Source: Aquanectria penicillioides
Taxonomy: Eukaryota; Ascomycota; Sordariomycetes; Hypocreales; Nectriaceae
NCBI GenBank assembly: GCA_003415625.1
Contig: PYIU01000001.1
Location: 2,232,001-2,296,000 of the forward strand
DNA: 64,000 bases
Direction of reading: 5' to 3'
The notes beneath the pieces are model-generated. The model was not told the DNA's origin, ran no database searches, and worked only from the letters and a program-made list of their open reading frames with translations. Shown here piece by piece: positions 45,653 to 55,593 of this stretch; the first letter of the stretch is position 1; every line of letters starts with the position of its first letter. The translations under genes and the position numbers were made by a program.

Positions 45653-47116
45653 TTTTGATAGTGAAGATTGGGTTGAAGCTTGAAAATTCTATTGAGAAAT
45701 GAACAAGAGAGAAGGTGATGCTATGATGCAGAATCTCATCTTTTGATCGTGAGGACTATGGCATCTTATATGTCTGGCTATCCTGTCATACCCTCAAATC
45801 TGTTGATATTTTTGATTTGTAGGTATCTGTGGCCTCCGGCAATGCGGCAAAAACATTGCCCTCCTCTCTTGTCCCAAAATCATACCAAGAACTTTGGTGA
45901 ATGTCTGATCGACTGACAGCTCATGCCCTGCGCCCGGAATTCGGAAAGGGACGTCTCTTGCCCCGTGTTGTCGGGAAGACTACAGTGGGACACGTTGTCG
46001 CGCAACGTAATAGCATTGGCTGCTTCTAGGGATGAGGCACAAATAAGGTTTCGTAACTGACGGCTCTTATAAACAGAGTTAATTCACAACCAATTCCCAT
46101 ATCCACATTTCCCCCGTGTCACAAACTAGTTGGAAATTGTCTCCCCCAATTTAATTATTGATTTAAAACCCTATTATTGGCTGAATATCTTTCGCGGGCT
46201 GGGCGTGATTGAACCCCTGTTGTTCTCTTCGCATCATCCGTGATGCTTCTAGATGCCGTGTTTGCCGGGCCTGGCTTTTTGCTAGAGTTGGCTATGAACC
46301 GAAAATTTGCCCCACTAACCATGGATCTAGACCACAAGAACCAAATCTAACTAAGAGTCATTCGAGACAGAAGTTCGTGTAAGCGAAGCCTCACAAGTGA
46401 ACTTTATGCCGAGGAAAAGTTTGCAAGAACTAGTTCGGTTCTTTTAGTACTGAACTCATTGATACACTGTCTATGCCAGCAGCTTCAGCAATGTCGTTCT
46501 TCCAGCAATCATTCTACTATCGTTATTCTCATAATTAATTCCATTAGAGTGCTTTTATTGAAGCATGTGTGACTTCGGATCATTTATATGAAAGTCGACT
46601 GCAAAATCAGGAAAATCGAGAATGGGTTCGTTAGCATACTCCCACGACTCCGCCTAGTAGTTTGACCACCAAGGTGCGGGAGGACTTCGACATCCATATG
46701 AAGTGGATCTGTATCCATGTGAAGCTTCTTTGTGACGAGAGGACAGTGATGGAAAACCAGGCGTTTTTTTTCTGGATCCGTTCCGTTTCATCCGAATCCG
46801 AGAGCGAGAAGTTGGCTGAGAACAGCTGACGGTGACACAACGTATGGCACGGAGTGTACAATGCTGAATATCGCGTTACCCCTTGAAATTGCCGGTACTC
46901 ACTCGACTCCAAAATTGCCCCTGAACAAGAGTACGAAAGTTTAGTGACATTATTCCTCACCAGGCTTACATCTCACGAGTGAGTTGAAGTATATAAGAGA
47001 CGAGTTATTCCCCCAAGTCTGTATTTTCAGAACACATACATCACAGCATCATTCTACAATCATCTCATCTTTGGCAATCTTTCACACTCTGGCGAACAAC
47101 CGACTAGATTAGAATC
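45653..47116. promoter_or_regulatory. Divergent upstream region of two secreted-protein genes
   Basis: 1.46 kb between the two divergent start codons. A minus-strand TATAAG lies at 45765-45770 (for the 194-aa gene) and a plus-strand TATATAAG at 46990-46997 (about 120 bp before the 96-aa gene). ORFs in between are short and unrecognised. Confidence 0.5.
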
Positions 47117-47574
47117 ATGAACTTCTTCGCTCTTGTTCTTCTCTCCCTCAGCAGCAGGTATGTACATATACATCGCGCAGTCAATAAGATCCAATGCTCT
47201 AACAGTTCTCAGTGCACTTGCTGCTAAGCATCACAACTGCGGCTGCAACGTACGTGGCAAGTACAATGTTGAGCTTAGCAACGCAGCCTGCGCACTCTGG
47301 GGTGCTACTCAGATAAATACTCACTGGGGTAAGCAGGATGTCCCTTTTACAGGTCTTTATGGTTGACTAACAACGTGTAGATGGATATTCTGTGCGTCAA
47401 ATGCTCTGTTCGATAAATGAACTCTTTGGCTTTTTACTGACTCGTTTGTAGTGCGTCGATAAGGGCTACCGCCGTGGAATTGATGGCCAGCCATGGGAAA
47501 ACACTTGCAAGCAGGCCTGGGATGTCGACTATGGCGGCAACAAGAACGACGTCAAGGGTAACTGCTGGCACTAA
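47117..47574 (+). CDS. Small secreted cysteine-rich protein, 96 aa, with 11-nt micro-exon
   Basis: Four small exons: 47117-47157, 47213-47328, 47381-47391 (11 nt), 47452-47574. The frame closes exactly and yields 96 aa with one stop. The acceptor at 47212 is chosen because the one at 47205 would run into a stop. Signal peptide MNFFALVLLSLSSSALA is made by joining exons 1 and 2. The mature part (about 79 residues) has six cysteines (HNCGCN, NAACAL, GYSCVD, ENTCKQ, GNCWH), enough for three disulphides. No known family is recognised. Size, Cys content and secretion resemble fungal effectors and antimicrobial-like proteins. The micro-exon needs transcript support, but its boundaries are GTAAGC/TAG upstream and GTGCGT/TAG downstream. 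Confidence 0.8.
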
Positions 47575-48340
47575 AAGAAGAAATCGAGAGGGCTTGATCG
47601 GCTCTGCTCAAATTCTCTGGCCCAGTAATTTCATTTGTTAGTTCTAACTTCGAGAACAAGACATCCATCATCCCTCAAGATGTTGCTTGTCTTTTTTTGT
47701 ATTTATTTTCTGATCTGGCAGGCATTTTGTCTCCACCACGCTCTTTAAATCCACTTGTTTATATCTCTGAATGCTGTAAAATGTGTCGCAGTCCACATTT
47801 GACTGAGAAATCAGTATACTGGGCTACCACTTACTAAACTATATTGTTAAGAACCCTATACGACGCCGTAATAGTACCAAACACAAAAAGACACCACTTA
47901 TTATTTCTCGAGCTGATACATTTCCTATTATTACTTTCCTTCAATTTGTGTGTCAATTTAAAACATGTATTTTTACCTCCTGACCCAAGTTCGATGAGTT
48001 GTGCCTTTGTCTGTTGCATTTTGCCCACGGTCCTTCACATTTCGAATCAGTAATGACCAGGATAAATCCGGCAGGACCTATTGCGTGCTCAATGGTACCA
48101 ATTGCGTTCCCACAACACAGCAGCATAATTCTGTTGCCTTGGATCCATCTTGTGCCACTCCGTGATTCGACAAGGCACGTAAGTGGACACCTGTTCGAGC
48201 TCTTTCCTAAAAAGTGCTTGATTCACAATCCAACTATTCAATATCTAGAGAGTCTCATACAGCTCACATCCACGTCCCAAAATCTGACACAATGTGATGG
48301 CAGATGTAATGTCTGTCAAGTTATATGAAACCCTCGTGTT
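47575..48340. other. Intergenic, convergent
   Basis: 766 bp, AT-rich, between converging genes. ORFs are short and unrecognised. Confidence 0.45.
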
Positions 48341-50254
48341 CTATGAAAAATACATCTTTACCCAATCCTCAGATGCATCAATGCTTGATGCGCTTACGTT
48401 AAGCGTGTAAACCCCTGGATATCCTCGCGTAGTCGGACCCTTACGAACTGCAGCCGAGAGCACTCCGCCCTCCAACCGCGTAGACCGTTTCACGGCACGA
48501 TCTGAAAATCGGGACAGCGCTTTTGTATCCTGTGCTGAATGGATCCCAAATGCCCTTGATAGTTCATCCATTTCCTCACCAGAAGCTGGGTCTAATTCTT
48601 CTGTAACAGAACACCACGGACGCCCGTCCAGACTGCCACAGTAGACTTCGAAACGACTAGACTTTGCGCCAACCATACATTCAAACATTATAATGCCGGT
48701 GACAGTTCGCTCACTCCGGAAAAAGAACTCATCCAGGCTCCATTCACGCGTTGGATAAGCTGCAACGATGGAGAGGGTATACCCCTCTCTTTCTTGCAAC
48801 ACTATTCGCACACGACCAAAAGTTGAACTCGATGGGGAGTGAGGTCGGCTTAGGCCTGTGGAATTATTGCTCATGATTCCATTTGGATATAAAAATAGTT
48901 CAGTGAGCTTGAATTCTGTAAGAAGAGACTTGTCCACAGTAATTAGCCATGGCGATGAATAGCGGCCTAACAGTTGAAACGACTCTGAAGAGGATGGCTG
49001 CAAGAAGATGCATAAAAGCCTCTGGTCAATCTCGCAGTAAATCCATGCAAGACTGGGTAATTTTGGATTCTTTGGTTGCCTAACAGGTAGGCTGACACGT
49101 AAACCTCGGCTAGTGAGCAATGGTGGTTCCCGGGGCATTTCTTTGGTTGAATGCTGACGGAAGTCGTGCTTGTGGAGGTTTTCATAACGCTTCGTGTTCA
49201 ATGTATGGTATTTGTCTGTTGAGTACACATTGTCTCCAGGCTCAGCGTATTGACTGGACTGTGAGAAAGAGTTAAAGATAGTGCGTGGTGTTGAGGTCGA
49301 GCCTGTGACTTTTGATGGCCGACTTCTAGATTTCCCTATTGTTGACAAAATGAATGTTTCCCTCGTCACCTTTTGGATTACCGTAGGCAGCTGCAAATTT
49401 TGTGGAACAACCTTTCCAAACTCTGAAGGTGAGGAAGCGAGAAAGCCAGTCAAGGACGTCCCACAGTCGTGTTGCAAGGTCCATGCAAAGAGACTGTAGT
49501 CTTCCTCTTGTTTCAAGATTGCCTCCTGTAGGCGAGCAAACGACTTTAATCCTTCTCCATACAGTAAAGACATGTTGACACCAAACAATCCCATCAGACA
49601 ATATGCTAAGTCTTCTAATCTAGTAGTTTGCCGCTTCGATGCCCACGACATTCGCTCTGCAATGCTGCAAGTCGCAGGACTTTCGCCATGCAGGATACGA
49701 ACTGGAATTTCGGTAACTCTTGATAGTTGAGAGACCAGGCTTGCTTTGGTTCCAATCTCTACCCATTCTGAGCTATAGAACTCGACAACTTTGGGAGCAA
49801 TAAGCTCCTGTAAAGTCCAACCTCTTGTAAACCACCGGCTTTGGGAAAAATTTGCCACCCCTAGCTTAGTTGTAAGGGACAGTGCTCCAATGTCCATCAC
49901 CCTCGGCCCCTCCTGTTCAAGGTTCGTGGCTCTAACATCTTCAAGGTACACGTAACAGATGGTAGACTGTTGGTACCACTGATACATGGAATTTATGGCC
50001 TCTAAAAGTTCTGAACTGCTTTTTTTGTCAATGCAGCATGTGTCAATCCACACCCACTCAAAGCCATCTTTCAACGCCTTGTCACAGCAAGAAATGACCT
50101 TAAGATATCCCTTTCTAGACGATGCGGTCTCATTTTGTATGTGATCAAAGAGGACTTCTTGATCACCCCATGTGTGGCTGAGTATCACATATGGCGGAGT
50201 GTCTGGGCCAGAAAACTCCTCCAGCTCGTGCGATGTGGTGTTTAGTAGCCTCAT
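48341..50254 (-). CDS. HET-domain protein (HET-D/E-like)
   Basis: Single exon, 637 aa, from ATG 50254 (the frame extends to a TTG upstream, not a start). The HET domain occupies about residues 1-250 with its three blocks: YVILSHTWG, WVWIDTCCIDK, and FTRGWTLQELIAP. The following segment AYCLMGLFGVNMSLLYGEG plus ILKQEEDYSLFAW is typical of the HET-D/HET-E branch. Known role: HET domains trigger programmed death after fusion of incompatible hyphae; the domain is a TIR-like fold. The remaining 350 residues have no NACHT or WD40, so this is a stand-alone HET protein. A second HET gene lies 647 bp upstream on the same strand, with a small ORF between. Confidence 0.92.
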   Translation of the reverse strand: MRLLNTTSHELEEFSGPDTPPYVILSHTWGDQEVLFDHIQNETASSRKGYLKVISCCDKALKDGFEWVWIDTCCIDKKSSSELLEAINSMYQWYQQSTICYVYLEDVRATNLEQEGPRVMDIGALSLTTKLGVANFSQSRWFTRGWTLQELIAPKVVEFYSSEWVEIGTKASLVSQLSRVTEIPVRILHGESPATCSIAERMSWASKRQTTRLEDLAYCLMGLFGVNMSLLYGEGLKSFARLQEAILKQEEDYSLFAWTLQHDCGTSLTGFLASSPSEFGKVVPQNLQLPTVIQKVTRETFILSTIGKSRSRPSKVTGSTSTPRTIFNSFSQSSQYAEPGDNVYSTDKYHTLNTKRYENLHKHDFRQHSTKEMPREPPLLTSRGLRVSLPVRQPKNPKLPSLAWIYCEIDQRLLCIFLQPSSSESFQLLGRYSSPWLITVDKSLLTEFKLTELFLYPNGIMSNNSTGLSRPHSPSSSTFGRVRIVLQEREGYTLSIVAAYPTREWSLDEFFFRSERTVTGIIMFECMVGAKSSRFEVYCGSLDGRPWCSVTEELDPASGEEMDELSRAFGIHSAQDTKALSRFSDRAVKRSTRLEGGVLSAAVRKGPTTRGYPGVYTLNVSASSIDASEDWVKMYFS

Positions 50255-50392
50255 GGTACTTGTAGGCAAGTTGGAGGCCCTGGATGAATGCTCACAAGTC
50301 GCAATTACTAAAAAAGAGAAAGATGATACGATGAGAAAATTTTGGCTGGCTCTCGAGTCGCGTTTGACGGATGTAGTTGCTGATCTCTATTG

Positions 50393-50758
50393 TTAGAAAT
50401 GTTGCGGGAAATTAGGCTGACGAGATTTCGTCGCCTGATTTTCGGAAGCGGGGAAGCTTTGAATGTACCTAGTAGAAGACATCTCAGGCTGACGAGATTC
50501 CGTCACCTGATTTTCGGAAGCGGGGAAGTATTGAAATGTAACAGAAGACATCTTGTCCTCACCACTTTCCTGAGCTTGAACCCTACAATTCTTTGTGCCC
50601 CATAACAACGACCAGAAATCACTATCATTAGATTTCGATAAACGCAATTGATCTACTATTTTGATGATATTTACCACCTCACTACCAGGGAGAGTTACCG
50701 TCCCCAATGCGCAATATTTGCAAACCACGAACGAGCAATCATTACCCGTTTTAGGCAT
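50393..50758 (-). CDS. Small hypothetical protein with two 23/24-residue repeats
   Basis: ORF of 121 aa from ATG 50758, lying between two HET genes on the same strand. The N-terminal half has C-x4-C-x2-C (CSFVVCKYC). The C-terminal half is two copies of a repeat: MSSVTFQYFPASENQVTES and MSSTRYIQSFPASENQATKS. The differences between copies keep the frame, which supports coding, but with only two copies this is weak. No known domain. It could be a small partner of the adjacent HET genes, or a chance ORF over a DNA repeat. Confidence 0.5.
   Translation of the reverse strand: MPKTGNDCSFVVCKYCALGTVTLPGSEVVNIIKIVDQLRLSKSNDSDFWSLLWGTKNCRVQAQESGEDKMSSVTFQYFPASENQVTESRQPEMSSTRYIQSFPASENQATKSRQPNFPQHF
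50414..50554. repeat. 72-bp tandem duplication
   Basis: Two adjacent copies, starting at 50414 and 50486, share AGGCTGACGAGATT, CCTGATTTTCGGAAGC and AGAAGACATCT, with a few substitutions and a 2-3 bp length difference that together keep the minus-strand reading frame. Confidence 0.85.
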
Positions 50759-50900
50759 CTTAGTGTAATTAGATATGTATTTTGAAATGAATACTTAAAT
50801 TTCGTGATTCATGTTGCATTATAAGATACGGTTATGGACTAGGAATAGTAGGTTAAGAGCTTCCTGCGCTGCCCCCTCGTAATGCGCTTTGGATTTGCTC

Positions 50901-53123
50901 TTAAATTAGGTGAAGTTCTTGCACCGGGACTCCTTTCCAAAATGGCACCCAATCTTCGTTGAACCATTTCTTCAATATTCCCACTCTCTCATATGTGGTT
51001 CCCCAGACACGCTTCAATAGCATCAATCTCAGATCTTTGTCTCTCACTAGTGGTTTCTCTCCGAGAAAATCACGGTACAGTTTAATTTGTTTGCCTTCTT
51101 CCTTCTGAATGTGATCTCCCGTGTCAGCCTTTGCTGAAGATTGAGATGGCATTCCGTGTTCTGACTCAGGATCACCCCCGCGTCCCAAAGGATCTTCTTC
51201 ATTGCGGACCGGCGACATGAACTTCAAACGTAGGGCAGTTGCAGCTCGGCGACTGATTGGTTGGCGGTCTTTCTTCTCTTTGGAAGTCTTTCCAGTTTCG
51301 GTTTTATTTGGAGTCGCAGTCGGGGGAGAGTCTCTTGAAGAAATCGAAACGAGTCCTGGCCGCACAACAGATGTAGTCCCCTGTGCTGCTTCCGCGTTCT
51401 TGTTTTCGTCCTTTTCGTAGTCACACTGTCCAAGCAGAAGCACGAACAAGTCTGATTCAGGAACGTCTCGAAGTACACTGCTAGCGTCCAAGTTTACGTC
51501 GGGTAAGTAGAATATGGTAGTGCCGCATTGTGCCGCCAATGTCGTCCAAGGTACAACTTTACCTTCGAGCATCACGGTAGCGGATACCCGGATATCCGTT
51601 CGAGGCACCGTTTCAGGTGACCCATGGACACAGTCAATGAATCTGAACTGCCAATTTGCCTCGGTTAACGCATCAGGGTAGGTGGCAGGCGCATTTGTCG
51701 AGTACCAGGACCAAGTTGGAGCGTGGATCAACCGGGGAGTTTGAACACCCTTGGACTGATAGCTCCAAACAGTACCACTAGGCTCCCACATAAGAGACTC
51801 TCGGGGCATTTTCTTCCAAAGTCCGTAAATGTACTCATCATCCCAAACCGGGGATTGCGCTATACTGTCAAGAATATCCCGTCTGTCGTCCAGCCTCGTA
51901 GTTTTTCCCTTATGGACGTGGATAAAAATCCGAGTCCACCGCTTCCATAATCGACTCCTAGACTTAGAATGGTACAGGATCCAGCCTAACCTTGTGATAC
52001 CATCGTATTGGTACTTATTATAGCTTTCGTTGGCTGTTTCAACCCAGCTGTTGGGCCTGAATATTTTGTGATTTGGGTCAAGGCAGTAAAAGGCTAGTTC
52101 ATTGTGAGGCGTAATTGTGATTTGCCTAGGTGAAACAAATGCTTCCCCGACTGGCCAAGCCCTCGACCTTAATGGGCCATTGAAACGCTTGCTACCATTT
52201 TTCCAGTCAATCCCTTTGAATGTGAACTTGAGCGCGATGGTCTTGCCTCTCAAACCACTGACATTGACGACACATACGGGTGATGGCAGAGGCTGAGTAC
52301 TTCCCCGCAAGAAACTCTGATAAATTGTGGGGATATTTCCCGGCCTGATACAGACTGCGGCGTTTGAAAATGTGCTTAGGAATTTTGCCGCTTCTTTTTT
52401 CTGATCAATAAAGTTGCCATCAATGATGCAAAGGGCATCGATCCAAAGAAATTCGATGTCAAGCCGGCGCGTCAGCTCAATAGCATCTTGAAACCCCATC
52501 GGAAGCGAGTCGAGTGCAATCCAATATTCACCATCCTCGTCCTTCTGAGCTTGCTTCAAACTTCCTTGGGCTGTCCAGAGGAGCGGCCTAGCGACCCCCC
52601 AGACGTAGCTGAGAGTCGCATAGATGCCCTTCTCCCCGGGCTTGGTTTGGTACAGCTTCGCGTATCCATCTCTTTCGCCTAGTTTTAGGACTCTAGTGGG
52701 GAGCTCAGGTTTGTCCTCCAAAAAATTGCCATATACTTTCTGGCATGATCGATGCGTATGCGAGCAGTTACGAAGCCAATTTTTTGTAGCTTCGATGGAA
52801 GATTCGGCAGTAATATCAGTAATGGGGCGGCGCAATCGTGCCGTGTCGACATGTGGATCTGCTTCGTCTGCCCAAGACTCAAGATGGACCAAGTTGTTGT
52901 GTTTCCGCCTAGAGACTGCCTCCTTGAGGCAGAGCGTGGTGAGAATGAACTTGCAGAGAGGGCATTTCTGTTGTTCCATTGCTGCAACAGCTTGATGTTG
53001 AATCTGGACCCATGGCCACGACTCCACCATATTTCTGCAGTCATCGCAATATGTCGTGGATGGCGAGGTCAATTCGGCTGCGGACACATCGTAGGTGGGG
53101 TCGTTCGGTTTGTTAAGGCTCAT
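50901..53123 (-). CDS. HET-domain protein, 740 aa
   Basis: Single exon; ATG 53123 is chosen as the start (MSLNKPNDPTYDVS) because the 126 codons upstream in the open frame do not resemble the family. The N-terminus has a Cys-pair region, YCDDCRNMVES and CPLCKFILTTL, common before HET domains. The HET blocks follow at about residues 170-350: YATLSYVWG, FLWIDALCIIDG, and the third block as SRAWPVGEAFVSPRQ in place of the usual RGWTxQE...SPR. The second half includes a charged, Lys-rich linker (KTSKEKKDRQPISRRAA) and a C-terminal basic region. Known role: heterokaryon incompatibility and related death responses. The altered third block may affect activity or only reflect a subfamily. Confidence 0.88.
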   Translation of the reverse strand: MSLNKPNDPTYDVSAAELTSPSTTYCDDCRNMVESWPWVQIQHQAVAAMEQQKCPLCKFILTTLCLKEAVSRRKHNNLVHLESWADEADPHVDTARLRRPITDITAESSIEATKNWLRNCSHTHRSCQKVYGNFLEDKPELPTRVLKLGERDGYAKLYQTKPGEKGIYATLSYVWGVARPLLWTAQGSLKQAQKDEDGEYWIALDSLPMGFQDAIELTRRLDIEFLWIDALCIIDGNFIDQKKEAAKFLSTFSNAAVCIRPGNIPTIYQSFLRGSTQPLPSPVCVVNVSGLRGKTIALKFTFKGIDWKNGSKRFNGPLRSRAWPVGEAFVSPRQITITPHNELAFYCLDPNHKIFRPNSWVETANESYNKYQYDGITRLGWILYHSKSRSRLWKRWTRIFIHVHKGKTTRLDDRRDILDSIAQSPVWDDEYIYGLWKKMPRESLMWEPSGTVWSYQSKGVQTPRLIHAPTWSWYSTNAPATYPDALTEANWQFRFIDCVHGSPETVPRTDIRVSATVMLEGKVVPWTTLAAQCGTTIFYLPDVNLDASSVLRDVPESDLFVLLLGQCDYEKDENKNAEAAQGTTSVVRPGLVSISSRDSPPTATPNKTETGKTSKEKKDRQPISRRAATALRLKFMSPVRNEEDPLGRGGDPESEHGMPSQSSAKADTGDHIQKEEGKQIKLYRDFLGEKPLVRDKDLRLMLLKRVWGTTYERVGILKKWFNEDWVPFWKGVPVQELHLI

Positions 53124-53829
53124 GATGTCGGTGGGTTGGAGCCGCCAGGGGATGGCGACAACGATCAGGTGGATTTCCTTTGGTCGATCTAAGAAGAAAA
53201 TAACATGGCTATAAAAATGGATATGGTTATAATTGAATTGCAGCAAACTCCGAGCGGGCACCTTGTGTCTTTTCAGTGCCGGGTTTAGCGGAATGAGGCG
53301 GAGCACCTCGTGAGGGGCTGAAGATGGTTTGCCCGATTGCAGTGACGAAAGTATGCCTAGGCAAAGCCCACTCGTGTCTGCCTGGGCTCTTCGAGGCTGG
53401 CCATGCAGCTGTGTACCAATCATATCACTGCTGGTCTTGGCCCGGGGTGTCATACTGAACGAGATGCACGTTCTGCATATTTTGACTGGACCAATAGTCA
53501 CGCCATGTACGAGTGGACGTAGATTTTGGGATCATACGAATGATTACCAAGGGGTACAGAAAATAATTGGATTAAATAATAACCCCCCGAAGATTCTGGA
53601 GTGGAGATATCAAAACATTAAGTTTCCGAGGAGAGTTCTCAGGCGGTTGTTCCTGACCAGGGATACTGTTCGCATGGGGAAAAGTTTCCGATCATGTCAC
53701 CGAGTCCAATATAAGTACATGTCCTGTCGATGAATAGATTGTATTTCTATCAATGCAAGCACCATTTGACCAGAAACATTGCATTACTTCCTTCAGTTTC
53801 AATAAAACAACCAACAATACACCTTCACC
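53124..53829. other. Divergent upstream region of HET and GST genes
   Basis: 706 bp between divergent start codons. The HET frame stays open here to 53501 but lacks family similarity. No other gene seen. Confidence 0.45.
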
Positions 53830-54552
53830 ATGTCGCACCTGGAGCTTTTCGCACTAGAATTTGGAATGTTTCCTCGCCGAGCACTCATCTATGTCCAAGA
53901 AAAAGGAATCAAAGAATCTGGTCTGATCAAAGTCACGCCTGTCGACCTCATGGGTAACGCACCTGGAAAGCCAAAGGGAACCACGCCCATTCTCCGTTTA
54001 CCTGATGGCACTTTCATCAAGCAGTCTGTCGCCATTTTAGAATATCTCGAGGATATCTGCGATAATCCGCAAGAGGACTGGCAAAGAGAAATTGCCAGTG
54101 CCGCTAAAGTTGGTACCATGCGTGGCAAAACGGCTGAAGAGAGAGCTCGAATGAGATGCGTCCTTGGCCTCGTTGACGAGGCTACCAACTTCTTCGGCTG
54201 GGGATGTCATAAAGGATCGGAGCTTTTTGTCCCTCTCGAACCAACCAACCCGACCGGGGCAAAGATGGTCATGGAATCGAGCAAGAAAGCATTGAAGCTC
54301 ATTGACGAATATTATGACGGCGACATGAGGTTCGAGGAAGGGGGTTCGGGTTCCGTTACTATCGCAGATTGCGCTGTATTTGCACTGCTGCAATTTGCAT
54401 ACGGGCTTTATTCCTATGACCTCCTTGACGGGCCGGAACAGCCAAATCTCAAGAGATTCTACGACAGGTTCAAGCACAGAGAAAGCGTCCAGATTACCGA
54501 CGATTTTTACCCAGAAGAGATTAAGGACATGGCCCCAAAGTGGTTGTTTTAA
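53830..54552 (+). CDS. Glutathione S-transferase-like protein
   Basis: Single exon, 240 aa. The N-terminal thioredoxin-like half begins HLELFALEFGMFPRRALIYVQEKG, with the conserved cis-Pro region TTPILRLPDGTFIKQSVAILEYLED, including the Glu/Gln-Ser glutathione-binding pair (KQSVA). The C-terminal half is all-helical, with SVTIADCAVFALLQFA matching the N-capping box (S/T-x-x-D) of GST helix 6. Known role of the fold: conjugation of glutathione to electrophiles or peroxide reduction, in the cytosol. The subgroup is not clear; it resembles uncharacterised fungal GSTs with an extended 'GNAPGKPKG' loop in place of the usual short β2 loop. It stands alone between the HET gene and a decayed region. 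Confidence 0.9.
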   Translation: MSHLELFALEFGMFPRRALIYVQEKGIKESGLIKVTPVDLMGNAPGKPKGTTPILRLPDGTFIKQSVAILEYLEDICDNPQEDWQREIASAAKVGTMRGKTAEERARMRCVLGLVDEATNFFGWGCHKGSELFVPLEPTNPTGAKMVMESSKKALKLIDEYYDGDMRFEEGGSGSVTIADCAVFALLQFAYGLYSYDLLDGPEQPNLKRFYDRFKHRESVQITDDFYPEEIKDMAPKWLF

Positions 54553-55593
54553 TTCGTCGTTCAGATATGATTGGAGAAAGAGAATCAGATTGGGTGGGAG
54601 GTATTGGCAGCTAATGGAAATCACAAGCAAAACTAGGACTAGAAAATTATTACCAACCTAGTTTGATCAGCCTGGTCCCAAAATATATGTGTTGCGAAAC
54701 TACGGTATCGAAAAAGCCCGAAAATGAAGCAGCAACATTAACCTGCTGTCTAAAATAGAGCGGAGGATCAAACTCTGCCACGGCGTCTTCTCGTTGTATA
54801 TTAAGTTTCAAGATGTGCTCGGAGGAGTCTAATCGGGCATTGTGCATAGATTGATTTTTCAACGGGTGGGTCGTTGGCCTCATGGGGCCATCCGTTGACG
54901 AGGATGTGTATTTTCCCTCCCTATCGTCCATCCCATGTCGAAACCTCGGCTTGTTTTATTCCGATCGCAGCTTGGAGAAACTTGACAAAACCCACCCTCG
55001 GCTACCATAGTATTACCTACGGGAATATCCCCGAGAATAAAGAGACTGGGCTTTCCCGCCATCTCATTTCATGCAAGATCAACTGAAATTTTGATTGTTG
55101 GAAGAGTTTTTGCCTTGCTAACAGACGTCAACTGTGATCAAGAAGCATTGAAGCTGAAGCTCAAGACAAACTTCAAGGAATCCTACGAGACAGTACTTAA
55201 TTGAGGTCACTTGTTTTAAGTTGAGGTTCAATCGTGAGTTCTGGATGGGTCCTTGAGCGCAAAGATGAAATATAGTGTCGACTATCTTATCAATGCTGGT
55301 GAAAATAAATATAGAGGGGAGAAATGGTGTACTATTTGAAGAGCTGATTGGACACTATATTTGCTGTTGTCACAGGGTATCTTTATTGAATAAGACGCCA
55401 AGTAATTGAAAGAATCCATAGTAATGCTTCTCAGTCTTGTTCGAACTTGGTGCTTCTTGCATCTCCGAGTTTTCACGATCCGTTTGCAACAATACTAGAT
55501 GTTTCCTAAAGTCGTGCTTCTGTAATGCCTTGCTCGTTATGCTACCGTCTCATTGTGGCTTGCACCGGCATCAGACGCCTTTTCACTTGGCTC
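54553..55593. other. Long intergenic region
   Basis: About 1.04 kb between the GST gene and the sugar-transporter pseudogene. No gene recognised. Confidence 0.45.

Noticed and set aside
53124..53501. N-terminal extension of the second HET protein
   Set aside because: The open frame runs on, but the extra 126 residues do not resemble HET proteins and the ATG at 53123 is followed directly by family-like sequence.
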